From positions 297,533 to 361,532 of the forward strand of contig MU404089.1 of the NCBI GenBank assembly GCA_022695795.1: 64,000 bases of DNA. The letters are read 5' to 3'. The notes beneath the pieces are model-generated. The model was not told where the DNA came from. It ran no database searches and saw only the letters and a program-made list of their open reading frames with translations. The stretch comes from Biscogniauxia marginata (lineage: Eukaryota; Ascomycota; Sordariomycetes; Xylariales; Xylariaceae). Below, in pieces: positions 12,689 through 24,120 of this stretch (positions are counted from its first letter, which is position 1; each line of letters starts with the position of its first letter). A program made the translations under genes and the position numbers.

Positions 12689-14999
12689 CTAGTGGTCATA
12701 GCCTGCACCGCGTTGCCATGGACTATTATCATATCAGTATAGGCGATTTCTCAACGTAGAACATGTATGCTTACCTAGCGTTATTCTGAGCTCTATAGGC
12801 TGCACCATAGGCAGCAGGGCTGGCGTTGTTCTGTGACCGGTAGGTCGACTGCGAGCCGCCGTACGGACTAGGCGCTCGTGGAGGACCACTGTTTGCTGGG
12901 AATAGTGGTACCGCTGGGTCCACGGGGGACTGAGGCCCATTATGAAGGCTGCGGGCCTGTGCGCTGTTCGGAGACGTCCCGGGGACGATCAAGTTCGACG
13001 ACGTGTTTGTCCGGCGGCGCATAGACTCCGAAGAGATTGACTCGTTGTCATCGTCGAGATCTAGACCGGGCTTATATCCTGCCTTGTCACCACGCGCAGT
13101 AGCGGCGAGAGCATCCAGCTCGGTCGTCCCGGTAAGCTGAGATTGAGACTTCATAAAAGAAGTTCGGTCGTCAGCCATGAACTGGTACCGGCCATCGGGG
13201 TTCTTTCGGTAGAAGACTAAAGCGGTCGAGATGATCACCATAATGAGGAGAATAGTTGCGAAGATAGCGTTAAGGAAAAACAAAATGAGACCAATGACAC
13301 CGTTGACCAGTGGAGGCTGGCTGAAGACGTCTGAGAAAATTAGAAGGAAAATGGCGTTGATAAAGTTGACGGCGCAGATGGCAATGTTAAACGAATTGGT
13401 ACTCTTGTCCATCCATGGTCGGAGTACGCTGGCAGCGATAAGGGCGATCGCCTCGATAAGAAGGAAACCAATGGCCTGAGCAGTTCCGCTGCCCTGGGCA
13501 AAGGCGATGAACATGGACTTGACTAGCGTATATCCTAGGGCTGGGATGACGAAGTAATAAGCCGAGGCTCTAAACTGGACGTACAAGAAGCCCCATTTGT
13601 TCAGCGCTTGGGGATCCGAGAACAAAATGTAGGCAGGGTTCCTGTGCATGGCGACCGAGCGGCGAGCAATACGGATCACCTTCGAAGCAGCCCAACCGAG
13701 AGTGATGGTCATTCCGGCGATGAAGAACACGGCCAAGACCACCTCGGCGGGCGAGTCAACCTGAGTGAATTCCCAGAGGCAGAGAATGGACATCTGCGGG
13801 TAACCAATGAGCGTCAGACGGAAAAGGATCCCCTTCAGGACGGTCAACCACCCGTTGCGGAACTCGAGGAATGTGTCGCTCTTAATCCACCTCTGCTTCG
13901 CAGCCAGCTCGCAGAAACCTTTGAACGCAGCGACAGCTATGATGGTGAAGAGGACCAAGAGGCAGAAGAAGACCAATCCAGTCATGAACAGGTTCGTCGT
14001 CTCTATGCCAGCTTTGAAAGCAACACGTTGGATACCATAGACCAAGTAACTTCCGGAACCTGTCGTAATATTGGCGCGCTTGGCGATCGCTCCGACGGCC
14101 CTGGGTATCATAGCAGCCGATCGTCGATACAAGTTCACAGCCGCACCCGGGAGAGCGTCGAGAGCACGCTTCTCGACCTGCACCGAGACAGTCGTCAGAG
14201 AGTCGAAAATAGTCGAAGGGGTGCCTCCGGTAGCTCGCTGGTACCATGTGAAAATATCCTGCATAAAGTCGACGTTGATGATGCCCATCGACCACTGGAA
14301 GTCCTGGGTCCATGATTGGACAACCGGCGGGAGGTGAATGGCAGTGAGGCCGAGCATGGCCTGAGCCTGGAAGAAGCCAAAGAGCGACAGAGCACCAGAA
14401 GCGATGTGAGCAGCAGCGTTCGAGTGACCCAGGCCGTTAATGACAGCCGAGGAACAGAGAACCAGACCGGCAATGATAGCGAGAACCCACTTGACACCGA
14501 TCAAATCGACAGTCTTCCCGTTGGAGATATCGGCCTCGACACATGCGACACTCCTGCCCGTCTCTGTCATGTTCAAGAACACACGGACAGTGGCATCCAA
14601 GTCGGGAAAGTTATAAGCGATTCCAGGAATCTGGGAGGCGGCAGCCTCACCGACATCCAGGTTGAAAGTCAAAGGGATCTTGCCGGCCGTCATGGGGCAC
14701 AGACCAGCCAATCCAATATCGCATGGGTTGATGGTGGTTCGAATGATCTGGTAGCCGTAGGCGGATATAGAGATATCGAAGACGACGCTGCCTTCGACCG
14801 ACGACGTCGCGACGATGTCGAGGGCGGCCGAGTTGTTGCTGGGGGTGTAGACAACCTTGAATAAACTGGCCGTAAACATAGAATCTTCCTGACATGTGTT
14901 CAGCGAACTGGACGAGAGCAAAGCCTCGCCAGCAACGCTAGGAAGAACGGCCGCAAAGGCGGAGAGGAGTAACGCGGGTCTTAACGTCGAGAACCACAT
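12689..14999 (-). CDS. FLC/TRP-like ion channel family membrane protein (ML-like domain)
   Basis: Two exons, 14999-12775 and 12722-12689, encode 752 residues. The apparent stop at 12773-12771 lies inside an intron: a GTAAGC donor sits at 12774, ACTGAT at the branch position, and TAG at 12724-12722. Splicing adds the ending SPWQRGAGYDH. A signal peptide occupies roughly residues 1-26. It is followed by an ML-like lipid-binding domain with cysteines (NTCQEDS, INPCDIGLAGLC, SVACVEADI), then about nine transmembrane helices of the fungal TRP-like domain. The cytosolic tail is Ser/Asn/Pro-rich. Relatives are yeast Flc1-3, linked to FAD transport into the ER, calcium homeostasis and cell-wall integrity. 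The ATG at 14999 is used; the upstream in-frame codon is GTG. Which paralogue (Flc1/2/3) cannot be told. Confidence 0.9.
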
Positions 15000-17900
15000 G
15001 GTCACGGATTTCGAAGTGGTGTTGTAGCGATTAATTAGAAGTAGTAGCAGTAGTAGTCAGTATCCTTTCAAGAGAATGGGGGGGTCGATTGTCGTGTTCT
15101 CGATCAACGTGCCCCCTTGTTGATCAAGTCGAGATTTGAAAGGAGTCAAACACAATCAATTACATGCGCAAGGAAAGGCAGGATTGTAGTAGACAAAGCG
15201 CAACTACAAAAAATTAATGGCCCCCTCAAACCGGTTTGCCTCCGTTTTATCGATCGATCTCTTATCGTCGGCAGGAGATGTGATAGCGAAGGTCGTCTGT
15301 CAACTTGTTCGCCTTGGCGGCCTAGTGCTGGCGCCTCTTCCTCTCTCTTCTTCTCTTTAATATTTTTTATTCCTATTGTAGCGAGCGTGGACGGCGGCGA
15401 TGCTAATACGTCACCAACGAGAAGTCGAATTAAAAGCGAACCCGTAATGGCCCCAAAGTCGAAACCGATGCTGGGGGGAAAAAGAAAGCAGAACCCGTTC
15501 CCGGAATGGGCTTGCTGTGGTCTGATGGCAGTCGGTCGACGATGGGGGAGAAAGAGTCGAGTAGGTGGAAATAGTGGAGAGATCGAAGAGAGATTTGAGT
15601 GAGCGACAGGACGGTTAGATGGGATAAGAGAAAAAAAAAAAAGAACGAGAGAGACAGAAAGGGCGGGAGGAGATTGGTGGGCTTTGGCTAAGGTTTCGGG
15701 TATGGAGGTCAGAAGGTGAACGAGCGAACACACGCGAGTGTTCCGGCGAAGGAGGGCGGTTGCAATTGGGAAAGGAGATGCTCCCAAACTGGCCAAGCTG
15801 GGATCAGTGTGCAGAAGACGGGGGGAGCAGGGATGGCTGGTGGGTACCCCTGGAATCGCCCACCAGCCTTGGCCTGCACGAGGGAATGAAGTAGCAAATT
15901 ACGCGTACACAAAGCCGCCGCTACCTCGCTCGGGTCCACTGGCTTTGTACCTTGGTTATTTCGCTTGGCACTAATTGGTAGTAGGCTACCTTCCCAACAC
16001 GCATTTACCCCGCAAGACGGCAGTAGTATGCAATCCTGCCGGGAAGTATGCGACCGCCTAGGTACATCCTTCTCCCAAGGTACGGAAGTCGACACCTCTT
16101 TTCTGCTCTTGGCTTATTCGACCTGTTTTGGGTATCGTTCACCTGCACAATTGTATAATTCATCGCCATCATAGAGCAGATCCCATCGCCTCCCGAGAAG
16201 AATAAGTAAAACACTGGATAAAACCGGTTCGGCCTTCAATCGACGAAACACAATTGCATCATCGGGCATCTCAGCTTTTTCCTTCTTTTCTTTTTCTTCT
16301 ACTTCGTCTTACATATGCATATTTCTCTGCATCGTGAGTTTCTCGTCAAAATCACGACCAGCGTGTGCCCGCAACTCCACTGTAGATCCGTCAGTGCTCA
16401 ACTCCCCCCCCTTCCACCATCGAATTGACACGGAAATCGAAACACGACACGACTCGCCAATGACATGAACTGGGCTCCGTTCTTGTTATTTTTACCTTGG
16501 TCTTGCTGCTAGGCTAATCATCATCACACACTTCTTGCGCTCTGCGACATTGCGTGTTTTGGCGCGGGCCAGTGGATCGTCATTGGCATCAGACGCCCTT
16601 TTTGCACTGCCACCTTCGGCCGGTCGCAGGCCGGGACCATCAAATCTCTCAAGTCTCTCTCTCTCATCTTGCTGCGCAAGAAAATACTTGCTTTAAATTG
16701 ACCCTTCCATCTCAACTCACTCACTAACCAGAAGGTCTGGGCTCGTATCGGTTTCGCTTTACTTGGGCCTGCTGGGCAACCTTCTTAGTGAAGGCTTGGG
16801 ACGCTATTCCGTGATAACTATACATACCCAAGCCTTTTGGCGTCAGCATGCGCTTTAGGGCATCTCGTATTTCTCGTAAAGCATTCTGCCTCGCCTGGCA
16901 TAATCCGGGTTGTCGCAGTTCAATATTGCCGCTCATATTTTGGTCGCTAGTGGCAGATTCCATCTCATCCAACAACCTATAGTTCAGCCATTGGCTGGCT
17001 CGCAACGTACCTAGATAAAAAACCAAGCCGGCGCCAATTCTAAATCCAGTTGCAACCTAACCTCCCTAACCTGGAGTATTGGCTACGTTAATTGCTGATC
17101 CGGCACGGTTCTGCCGAGACTGTGTAGCTCGTCGCAGCGCATAGATCAATCTAAATATCTGATCTGTCTTTACCTAGGACTTCGAGACCTGCGACATTGA
17201 TAATCGCTTCTTCAGCATAGCTGCATTAGGTACCTACCTGATACTGTGTTATTTCATAACAAGGTGTTGTGCATTGTCTGCCCTCTAAGCACGTCGGGTC
17301 CGTCCTGCAGCAGCATTGCACGACATAGCTTGGGTACACTTACACTTACATATACGTATTTTATCAACTTGTTAACCTTAAATGAAAATGATTGGACCAC
17401 AAAAGCTCCCACGATGATGATGTTTTATTTTTACCAACACGGCGAAAATGGTAAACTGTATTTAAATGTTGGTTCTAATCCGGACTACATTTCTCTCTCC
17501 ACTATTCAAAATTCTCTTTTGACCGCCCTTAAAACTCGCGAAGTCGTATCCAATAGACCAAGCGCGGCGATCCGTTGCCGCAATGAACCGCAATCCTCCC
17601 GGTACCTGAACGCAAATCCCCCTACTAATTGCAGGTTCGGCACCTTTAGTGAACATTCTGGCCCGCGCACTCTAGCGGCGCATTCATTTTAATGAGCTCC
17701 GGCCTCATCGTCGCGCAATTTTGAGAAGGATTAAATAATCAATGATATATAGTCAACCTAGGTACTCAGTATACTCGGTGGTATATCCTTATATCTAACA
17801 CCAAAAAGTCCAATCCTTCAAACCCTCCTTACCACATCAATTGTCTACAATACCTATTTACATCTTATCTTAGGTACCTATCTATCTGTCACGGCATAGG

Positions 17901-18222
17901 GTCAATGTACTACCTTTCGGTAAACATCTCCCTTTGCCAAAAAACTCCAATTTATACATATCATGAAACCCTTAGGAAAATATCATGCCAAGTGCAGACA
18001 AGGGAAAACGTTCAGAACGCCATGCTCTCGATATAGACGTATTCATCCTACTTCGCCCTCCTTTGAATCGATTAAAAAGGAAAAGAAGAGAAGAAAAAAC
18101 CCCCCGTCCAAGTCGTACGTGTGATCGTGATCGTAATCGTAATTATGAACCCCTGTTTCCGGTAACCTCCAGCGACCAATCACCGCCGTATCCTACCGGT
18201 CCAATCCCTCGTTCTCGCTAAG
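15000..18222. other. Large intergenic spacer
   Basis: About 3.2 kb without a supported gene. Frames of up to 216 codons occur (15146-15796 minus; 16724-17026 minus), but their translations look like random or leader sequence. 15000-15600 probably holds the FLC promoter and 5' leader. 17700-18000 is AT-rich with TAGGTA stutters. Confidence 0.4.
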
Positions 18223-20888
18223 CTAAAAAAGCTGCCACTCGGTAAGCCAGGGCTTATTGCCTTGCGAGTAATCGATGCCGTGCTTGTAGGAACTCGTGAG
18301 CTCCTCCTCGTCGACGCCGCAGTGCGTCTGCCCGTCACGGCCGTCGAACCAGCCGAGGCCGTAGGTCTTCCCGATCCCCTCGAGGTGGGCTCGCATCTGC
18401 ATATTATCGAACTTGGTCGTGCCCACGAAGTCGTAAAGCATCTTGCTTTGGTGCATGAACGCGAGCACGCTAGCGATCGTGTTCGGCTGCCGTGGAAGGA
18501 ATGGGTGTCGCCGTCGTACGAATACTGTTGTCGCTACCACGCACAGGTACAGGAGAATGAAGACGGTCAGCACAAGCGTCACCACGAACGACCGCACCGT
18601 TTCGGATCCCGACCCCAGGCCCTTGTCGATGAAGTCGTCGTCCTCCTGTACGATGACTAGGAAGTCCTTGCCATCGATAGTGGCAAGGCTCGTCGCAAAT
18701 ATGGTGAGTCCTTCCACTAGAACGGTGCCCCATCCGACAAGGAATACTATCCAGTGTCGATTGAGGAGCGCTCGAAACGCCACGACGGCGAAAGACATAG
18801 CCGTATAATCAAGCGTGAGCGTTTTGGCTGGGGCGTGACGTTTCGATAGGATGTAATAAGGCTCCATCATACGTATACCGGTTTCCAGGCTACCCCAACT
18901 CAGCTTGATACAGACAGCGAGCGCGGTGACGACCCAGGGAGCCTTCTCCGTCAACACGCCAGCCGGGGTGAACAAGAAAGCCGGTATGAGTCCGAGAAAC
19001 AAAAGCACGCCGATGATGAAGGGTATGCATCCCTCAGCTCTTAACATAAGAGGGTGTGGGTTCTCCGATAAGTGCGCATCCTTGTATCGGTCACTCTCCC
19101 GGCTGCTTACTGGGGTTGAGTTATCGGGGGCCAAGGAAGAGTTTCGCAACACATAACGGTGGTTCTTCAGCCTGTAGTGAATGTCCTTAGGCTTCGCTAC
19201 GTCCATATCCTTGAAGTCCATCATGATGTGGCTAACTACGGCCATGGACGCCAATCCAGCGATCCCCTTCACATCTGATAACAGACCTGAACGCCTGGTG
19301 TTCAGCTGGTAGAACAGAGCGCAGCCTAGGATCGCAATGGTGAAAAAAGTCGCCGTCAGCAGCCGGGACAGGGTAGCACTGACAGTTATCGTTTTTTCAA
19401 TGTTAGGATCGTGCAGCCTAGTATCCCGGTCAGGGCTGAGAACAAGGGCGGCGGCACCGAGAGTAGGAACCAAAGATACAGCAAGCAACGTTGCCGCGGA
19501 CGAGACGGCCACTGCATAGTGCTTTCGACGCAAGGCTAGGAGCGGTCTCGTAAAGTTGAACAAGGTGATGTAGTCGACATTAATAGACTCGGCCGCGAGT
19601 GCTCCTCCCTCCTTCGACAGCTGGTAGAATGCCTCGAGCCGCCTGATCTCGAAATCCGTGTTCTGCCACAACACGCCGTATGTGACGGTGATTATTGTTG
19701 GCGCGAATTTGAAGACAAAATAATAACCGGGATTGAGATCAGTCGCCCTGCGGAAACTAATAAGAGGCTCATGGGCCGACTTTTGGTAAAGGACTTCTTG
19801 GCTGATAGCGAGAATGACAGATAACAGTATCATGCTCAGGAGGTAAGGCCATCTCATCGAGAAAGGCTTCCAGTCAGGCTGTGGGTAAAACACCTGAGTC
19901 TCGGCCGCCTGCGCTGGCAATTGCGAGTGACGTATTCTGTTGGGGTCCATTCCAACTGGTGTTGGCCCAACCATCGTACTTAAGTCGACGTCTGCCGGTT
20001 CTTCCATGATCACTTCAATCACTTCCCCCCGCTTATTAGCCTCTTCCTGGCCCAGATCCCTCCATTCCGCTCGTGAATTAGACCTCCTCACTCTTCGCAT
20101 CGAAAACGACCGACTGAAGCCCCGTTTAACCGAAGGACTGCTCGCTAAAAGCTGTTCACCCGTAATAACAGTGTTAGGACTTACTAGAGTATCTATGGTT
20201 AGTAATATACCTAAGTTTCCTATCTCAAAATCCTCCAAGGGAGATATAAAGCAGGCAATCAGGCCAAAAAAGGGAAAGAAAAAAGCAAGAAAAGGGGATA
20301 TAGAATGAACAACTCTGGTGGTAGCTTACTTCCTTCTCCCAATCCTCCCGTCAGTTTGCCATTAGCTTCCTGCTCCTGTAGCGACTTGATGAAATCCTGG
20401 TCTTCTTGGACACTTAATGGTCCCGAGAAAGACGTCACATCGAAAGCTGGAACGGATGGGTCATGTGGCGATACTGGTTGGTACGAGGCGGACTGTGCAG
20501 GCGGCACGGCTGCGCGAAGCAAGGACATGTCGATACTCTCGTCTTCGTGTATCGTCTCCTGAGCTCTTGTGCGGAAGCTCCTAAAATCCCCAAAGCTCGG
20601 TGTAGGGGCATTAGGGGGGGATACGGGCTGGTATCTCCCCCCACTGGGCACCATGAACGACGGTACGGACCACGATGACCTGTCTCCATATGTGCTCTCT
20701 TGAGGAGCGGTACCCAAAGGCGGAGACTCGTGGTACGACCGAAGCGAGACAAGGGATTCCCGCCCCCTGAGCATAGAGGAAGATGTATCATCGTATGGGC
20801 TGTCTGACAAGCTGGAGACTTTGTGGCTCAAGCGGTGACCAGCTCGTGCGTCATGTTGTGCGATCGGAGGATGGTAGTTGGAGGCCAT
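18223..20888 (-). CDS. DUF3433-domain multi-spanning membrane protein
   Basis: Two exons, 20888-20330 and 20183-18223, encode 839 residues. The GTAAGC donor at 20329 is clear. Three in-phase acceptors exist (ending near 20213, 20196 and 20184); I chose the last because the TACTAAC branch site lies a suitable 13 nt or so upstream. The N-terminal ~270 residues are cytosolic and disordered, with Ser/Pro/Tyr repeats (YQPVSPPNAP and YQPVSPHDPS) and a basic patch before the first helix. Two DUF3433 modules follow, each with paired transmembrane helices around motifs such as YQLSKEGGALAAESINVDY and YILSKRHAPAKTLTLDY. The family is widespread in filamentous fungi, and I know of no established molecular function. 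It probably resides at the plasma membrane or in an endomembrane. Confidence 0.83.
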
Positions 20889-22700
20889 GATTGTCGTAGC
20901 ATAACGTCGCAGGTATGGACGCAGGTATGGAGAGGACCTAGACTAGACGGTGTAGGATGTAGAACGGACTAAAACGAGTGATGGTATAGTGGTTATTTTG
21001 TTCTTTTCATCTGGTTTCTTTTTTTTAAGATTACCTATAACTAATAACCTCTATGGCGCCACTGCAGGTCGTGTAAGAAAACGCATCCCGGTGCGTGATG
21101 TGTGCAACGGCACAATCTGTTACTCCGGGGATACGCGGTGAGAAGGCCCCCAACAGGTAGATAGATCACGGGTGTGTCACTCGGGAATTTTAGACCTCGA
21201 GGTTCAGCGCCAGTCAGAGCAGCCAGTGGTATTTATTCTAGCGGGCTTTTCTCGTGGTCGAACGTGCGGAAATGCGAGGGGGCCACCACCAGGCACCAGA
21301 GAGATGCACTTCGATATAGGATTTCTGTATTAGGTATGTATTGGTAGGTAGGTGTTTATTAAATACGGATGAAGGAGGAATACGTAAATGGGAAGATTCG
21401 ATGTTCAGCTCCCGTTATTAGAGAATCCCGTCTGGTCGGGGACCGGCTCTTTTTCAGCCCCAGCAAGGGAGGAGATGGAAGCTTCAGCTCGGTGACGAAC
21501 TTCTGCGCTAGAGAACCTGGAACTTTTTGGATGGATTTGACGGGCAGCTGAACTTAGCCGCCTAGAAGCCTGAGGTCATACCTCGCTAAAGCATGCTAAA
21601 ATATGCATGGTACTCTAAGGGTAGGTAGTACGCAGTTCGGGCGCGCTTCCCTCTCTCCCTTAAATTCCGGGGTGTTCGTGGGTGCCTGCCGACAAACTTG
21701 GGGAATATACGTAACACTGGCAGCTTCGCCGCATCTACAGCCGCAACGTCCAGATATCCAATCGACACGCTTGGTAAGCGTGATGGCGTCGAACTACAAG
21801 GTAGTAAAGTGCCATCTACCTTAGCTCCCATATTTAGGTACGCGCCAGCAACCCTCCAAGTGCCCAAGTCTGGCTTTTAATTATAAATAAGTTAACCTTT
21901 TCGAAGCACGAAGGCCGGTACTCCATATCTTTTTCTTTTCTTTTTCTATTGTTCTATTCTTCCTTTCCATTGCGTTGCAAATACCACCAATCGATCACGA
22001 GCCGATCACGAGCCTGAGATGCGTTCCTGAGATGAGCCTATCTGCCGGGTTCCGTTGTCACCTCACGGGTGTTATGTGAATGAATATCACTCAGACGTAC
22101 AGGCGTATTGACGGTATTTTCCGTGCAGTGCGATGAATACTACCATGAAAACCTATAACAGTCGGGCGAGCAAATCCCCGCCACATACTTCAAAATCTCT
22201 TGACGAAATATATGATCCAATTACTCGGTAGAGATACAGCCATGCTATTGGGAGGAGTGCTTCGGCGTCTCACGATGATTTCCCCCACGTTTCCCCTAGC
22301 TTGTGCCGTGCTATCTACGTATGCTTTGGCTTCCTACACACCATCGGACCGAGAAGCACTGCTTCCGCCCTGTCTTCCTTTCTCTCGTTTCAGAGGCAGA
22401 CGAGCCGTCTAGTTCTTATCATCCGATCATGGCATAGATGGAGATACCGGCTACACATGAGGTAAGGTAGATGTGATAGGTTAACTAGCGGTGACAGAGA
22501 AGTGATTCATTTGTTATCACTTCTACTCTACGACACGGGAAGAAGACGCCCGCCCGCCTTCATCATGTATAGCCCCTCGGGTTTTATCAGAACTGTCGGG
22601 CCCTCCTTTCTAACTTCATACATCTCCTTGCTATGAGATAGAACAGAGAGGGCCATAACCACCGCAAGTATACATTACTATTATTATAGCTACCATAAAG
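20889..22700. other. Divergent intergenic region (DUF3433 gene and GTPase gene)
   Basis: No gene supported. It should carry the promoters of both flanking, divergently transcribed genes. Short frames at 21369-21880 and 22200-22412 have no recognisable features. Confidence 0.45.
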
Positions 22701-23686
22701 ATGGGCTCTATGGTATGGTCGGAAGAGGAAGCTCGATATTTCCGAGCCCTCCTCTCCTGGGATCCGAGCAAAGCCGTCGATGACAGCGTTAAAACGCCTT
22801 CTCTCCTACACAAGAAGCCACATGCGGGGGAGTTCAGGGTCCTCATCATAGGAGCCAAGGGATGTGGCAAGACTTCCCTTCTCACAAGGGTGGGTGATAT
22901 ACATAAATATGCATATTTGAATAACTAACATCGAATAAGTTCTGCCAAGGCACATTCCCTCGCAGCCCCGAGCACCAGCACGGCTGCCGCCACCGGATCC
23001 TCGTAGAAGAGCAGCCCTACATCCTCAACATCCTAGAGTTTCCTCCGGAGCACCTCCCCGACACCGACGCACACTCCCACGCCTCCCTCGTCCAAGCCAT
23101 CCGCATGACCGATGCCGCCGTCCTTGTCTACGACGTCCGACGACGCGACAGCTTCGCACTACTCCAGGGCCTCCACGACGTGATCTACCACGAACTCGGC
23201 ACCGGCACCACCACGGGATTTGAGAGCCAGCAACATCAGAATGAGCAGCGGCAACCACAGAGACGCGACTACGCCCTCGCCCTCGTAGGCACTAAATGCG
23301 ACGGCGACGACGACAGCGACGGAGGCGAAGGCCAGGGTGCCCAGTGCCAGACCATAGCCGCAATCTCAACCGTGGTCTCCTGGGCCGAAGGCTACAAGCT
23401 GGCGCGGGGGTTTCGGGTCCGGAGCACGTTCGTTGAGGCTTCGGCGCGGACGGGCGAGAACGTCGAAGGCTTGTTCGCGCAGCTAGGGAGGGAACTAGTC
23501 AAGTTGCGGCGGTTGCGGCAGCAGCATGTAGAGGTAGAGGTAGAGAGTCTCGTAGCTACCAAGACGTCAGAAGTGGTGGCGGGATCTACGAAGAAGAAGC
23601 AGAACGGTAGTGGTGGTGGTGGTAGTGGTAGTGGTTTGGGGAAGTCAAAGTGGAGATTGTGGGCTCGGCCGTGCTTTCGGGGGTAA
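22701..23686 (+). CDS. Divergent Ras-like small GTPase
   Basis: Two exons, 22701-22889 and 22940-23686, encode 311 residues. The 50-nt intron has donor GTGGGT, branch ACTAAC and acceptor AAG. The G1 P-loop is intact (GAKGCGKTS, residues 51-59). The G3 DxxG motif is absent: the equivalent strand reads YILNILEFP. G4 appears as TKCD rather than NKxD, and G5 as EASARTG. There is a Gln/Asp-rich insertion between the DVRRRDSF strand and G4. The C-terminus is basic with a Gly/Ser linker and ends Cys-Phe-Arg-Gly, placing a cysteine at the CaaX position but without aliphatic residues. Nucleotide binding is plausible, but Ras-type hydrolysis is doubtful without G3. Its partner and pathway are unknown. 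Confidence 0.75.
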
Positions 23687-24120
23687 AGGGGTAAGGAGGG
23701 GAAAAGGGGGGAGGAAGACGATTCAGAATTCTATGATCCAGGGCAGGTAGCAGGGTAAAGGTAAGTAGGTATAGATAACACGTTTGGCTTGCCCTTGCTA
23801 TAATTATAACTCCAGCAAATGCTCCTTATGAAGCTGAAGCGCTCTCCGTTCCCAAACCTTTGCTAGGATGCTGGATAATTTGAAAAAGTTTTTATTTTCA
23901 GTCAATCATATGAGACAAAAGGAGCCCCCATATATGAATCATGGAAATATACCTATTGATCGGAGGGGAAAAAGCCCTAGGTGTATGCAACTACCGTCGA
24001 TATTTCGTCCAAAGGAAAACATGGGTTGACTACCTATCAAGTATATGATAAATCTATCCAACCAAAAAGAAAAACCACCTACCGACCCGCCCATCCCCCC
24101 CCCACTCAACAGAGCATCCC
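23687..24120. other. Convergent intergenic region
   Basis: 3' ends of the GTPase gene (+) and isocitrate lyase (-) face each other here. No gene or terminator motif could be assigned. Confidence 0.4.

Noticed and set aside
13608..14864. Plus-strand frames of 235 and 182 codons
   Set aside because: Antisense to the transmembrane region of the FLC gene.
15146..15796. 216-codon minus-strand frame upstream of the FLC gene
   Set aside because: Low-complexity, no recognised motifs, and in the position of the promoter and 5' leader.
16524..17026. Two small minus-strand frames
   Set aside because: Ordinary composition but no recognisable family, splice signals or promoter context; chance frames are expected in a 3 kb spacer.
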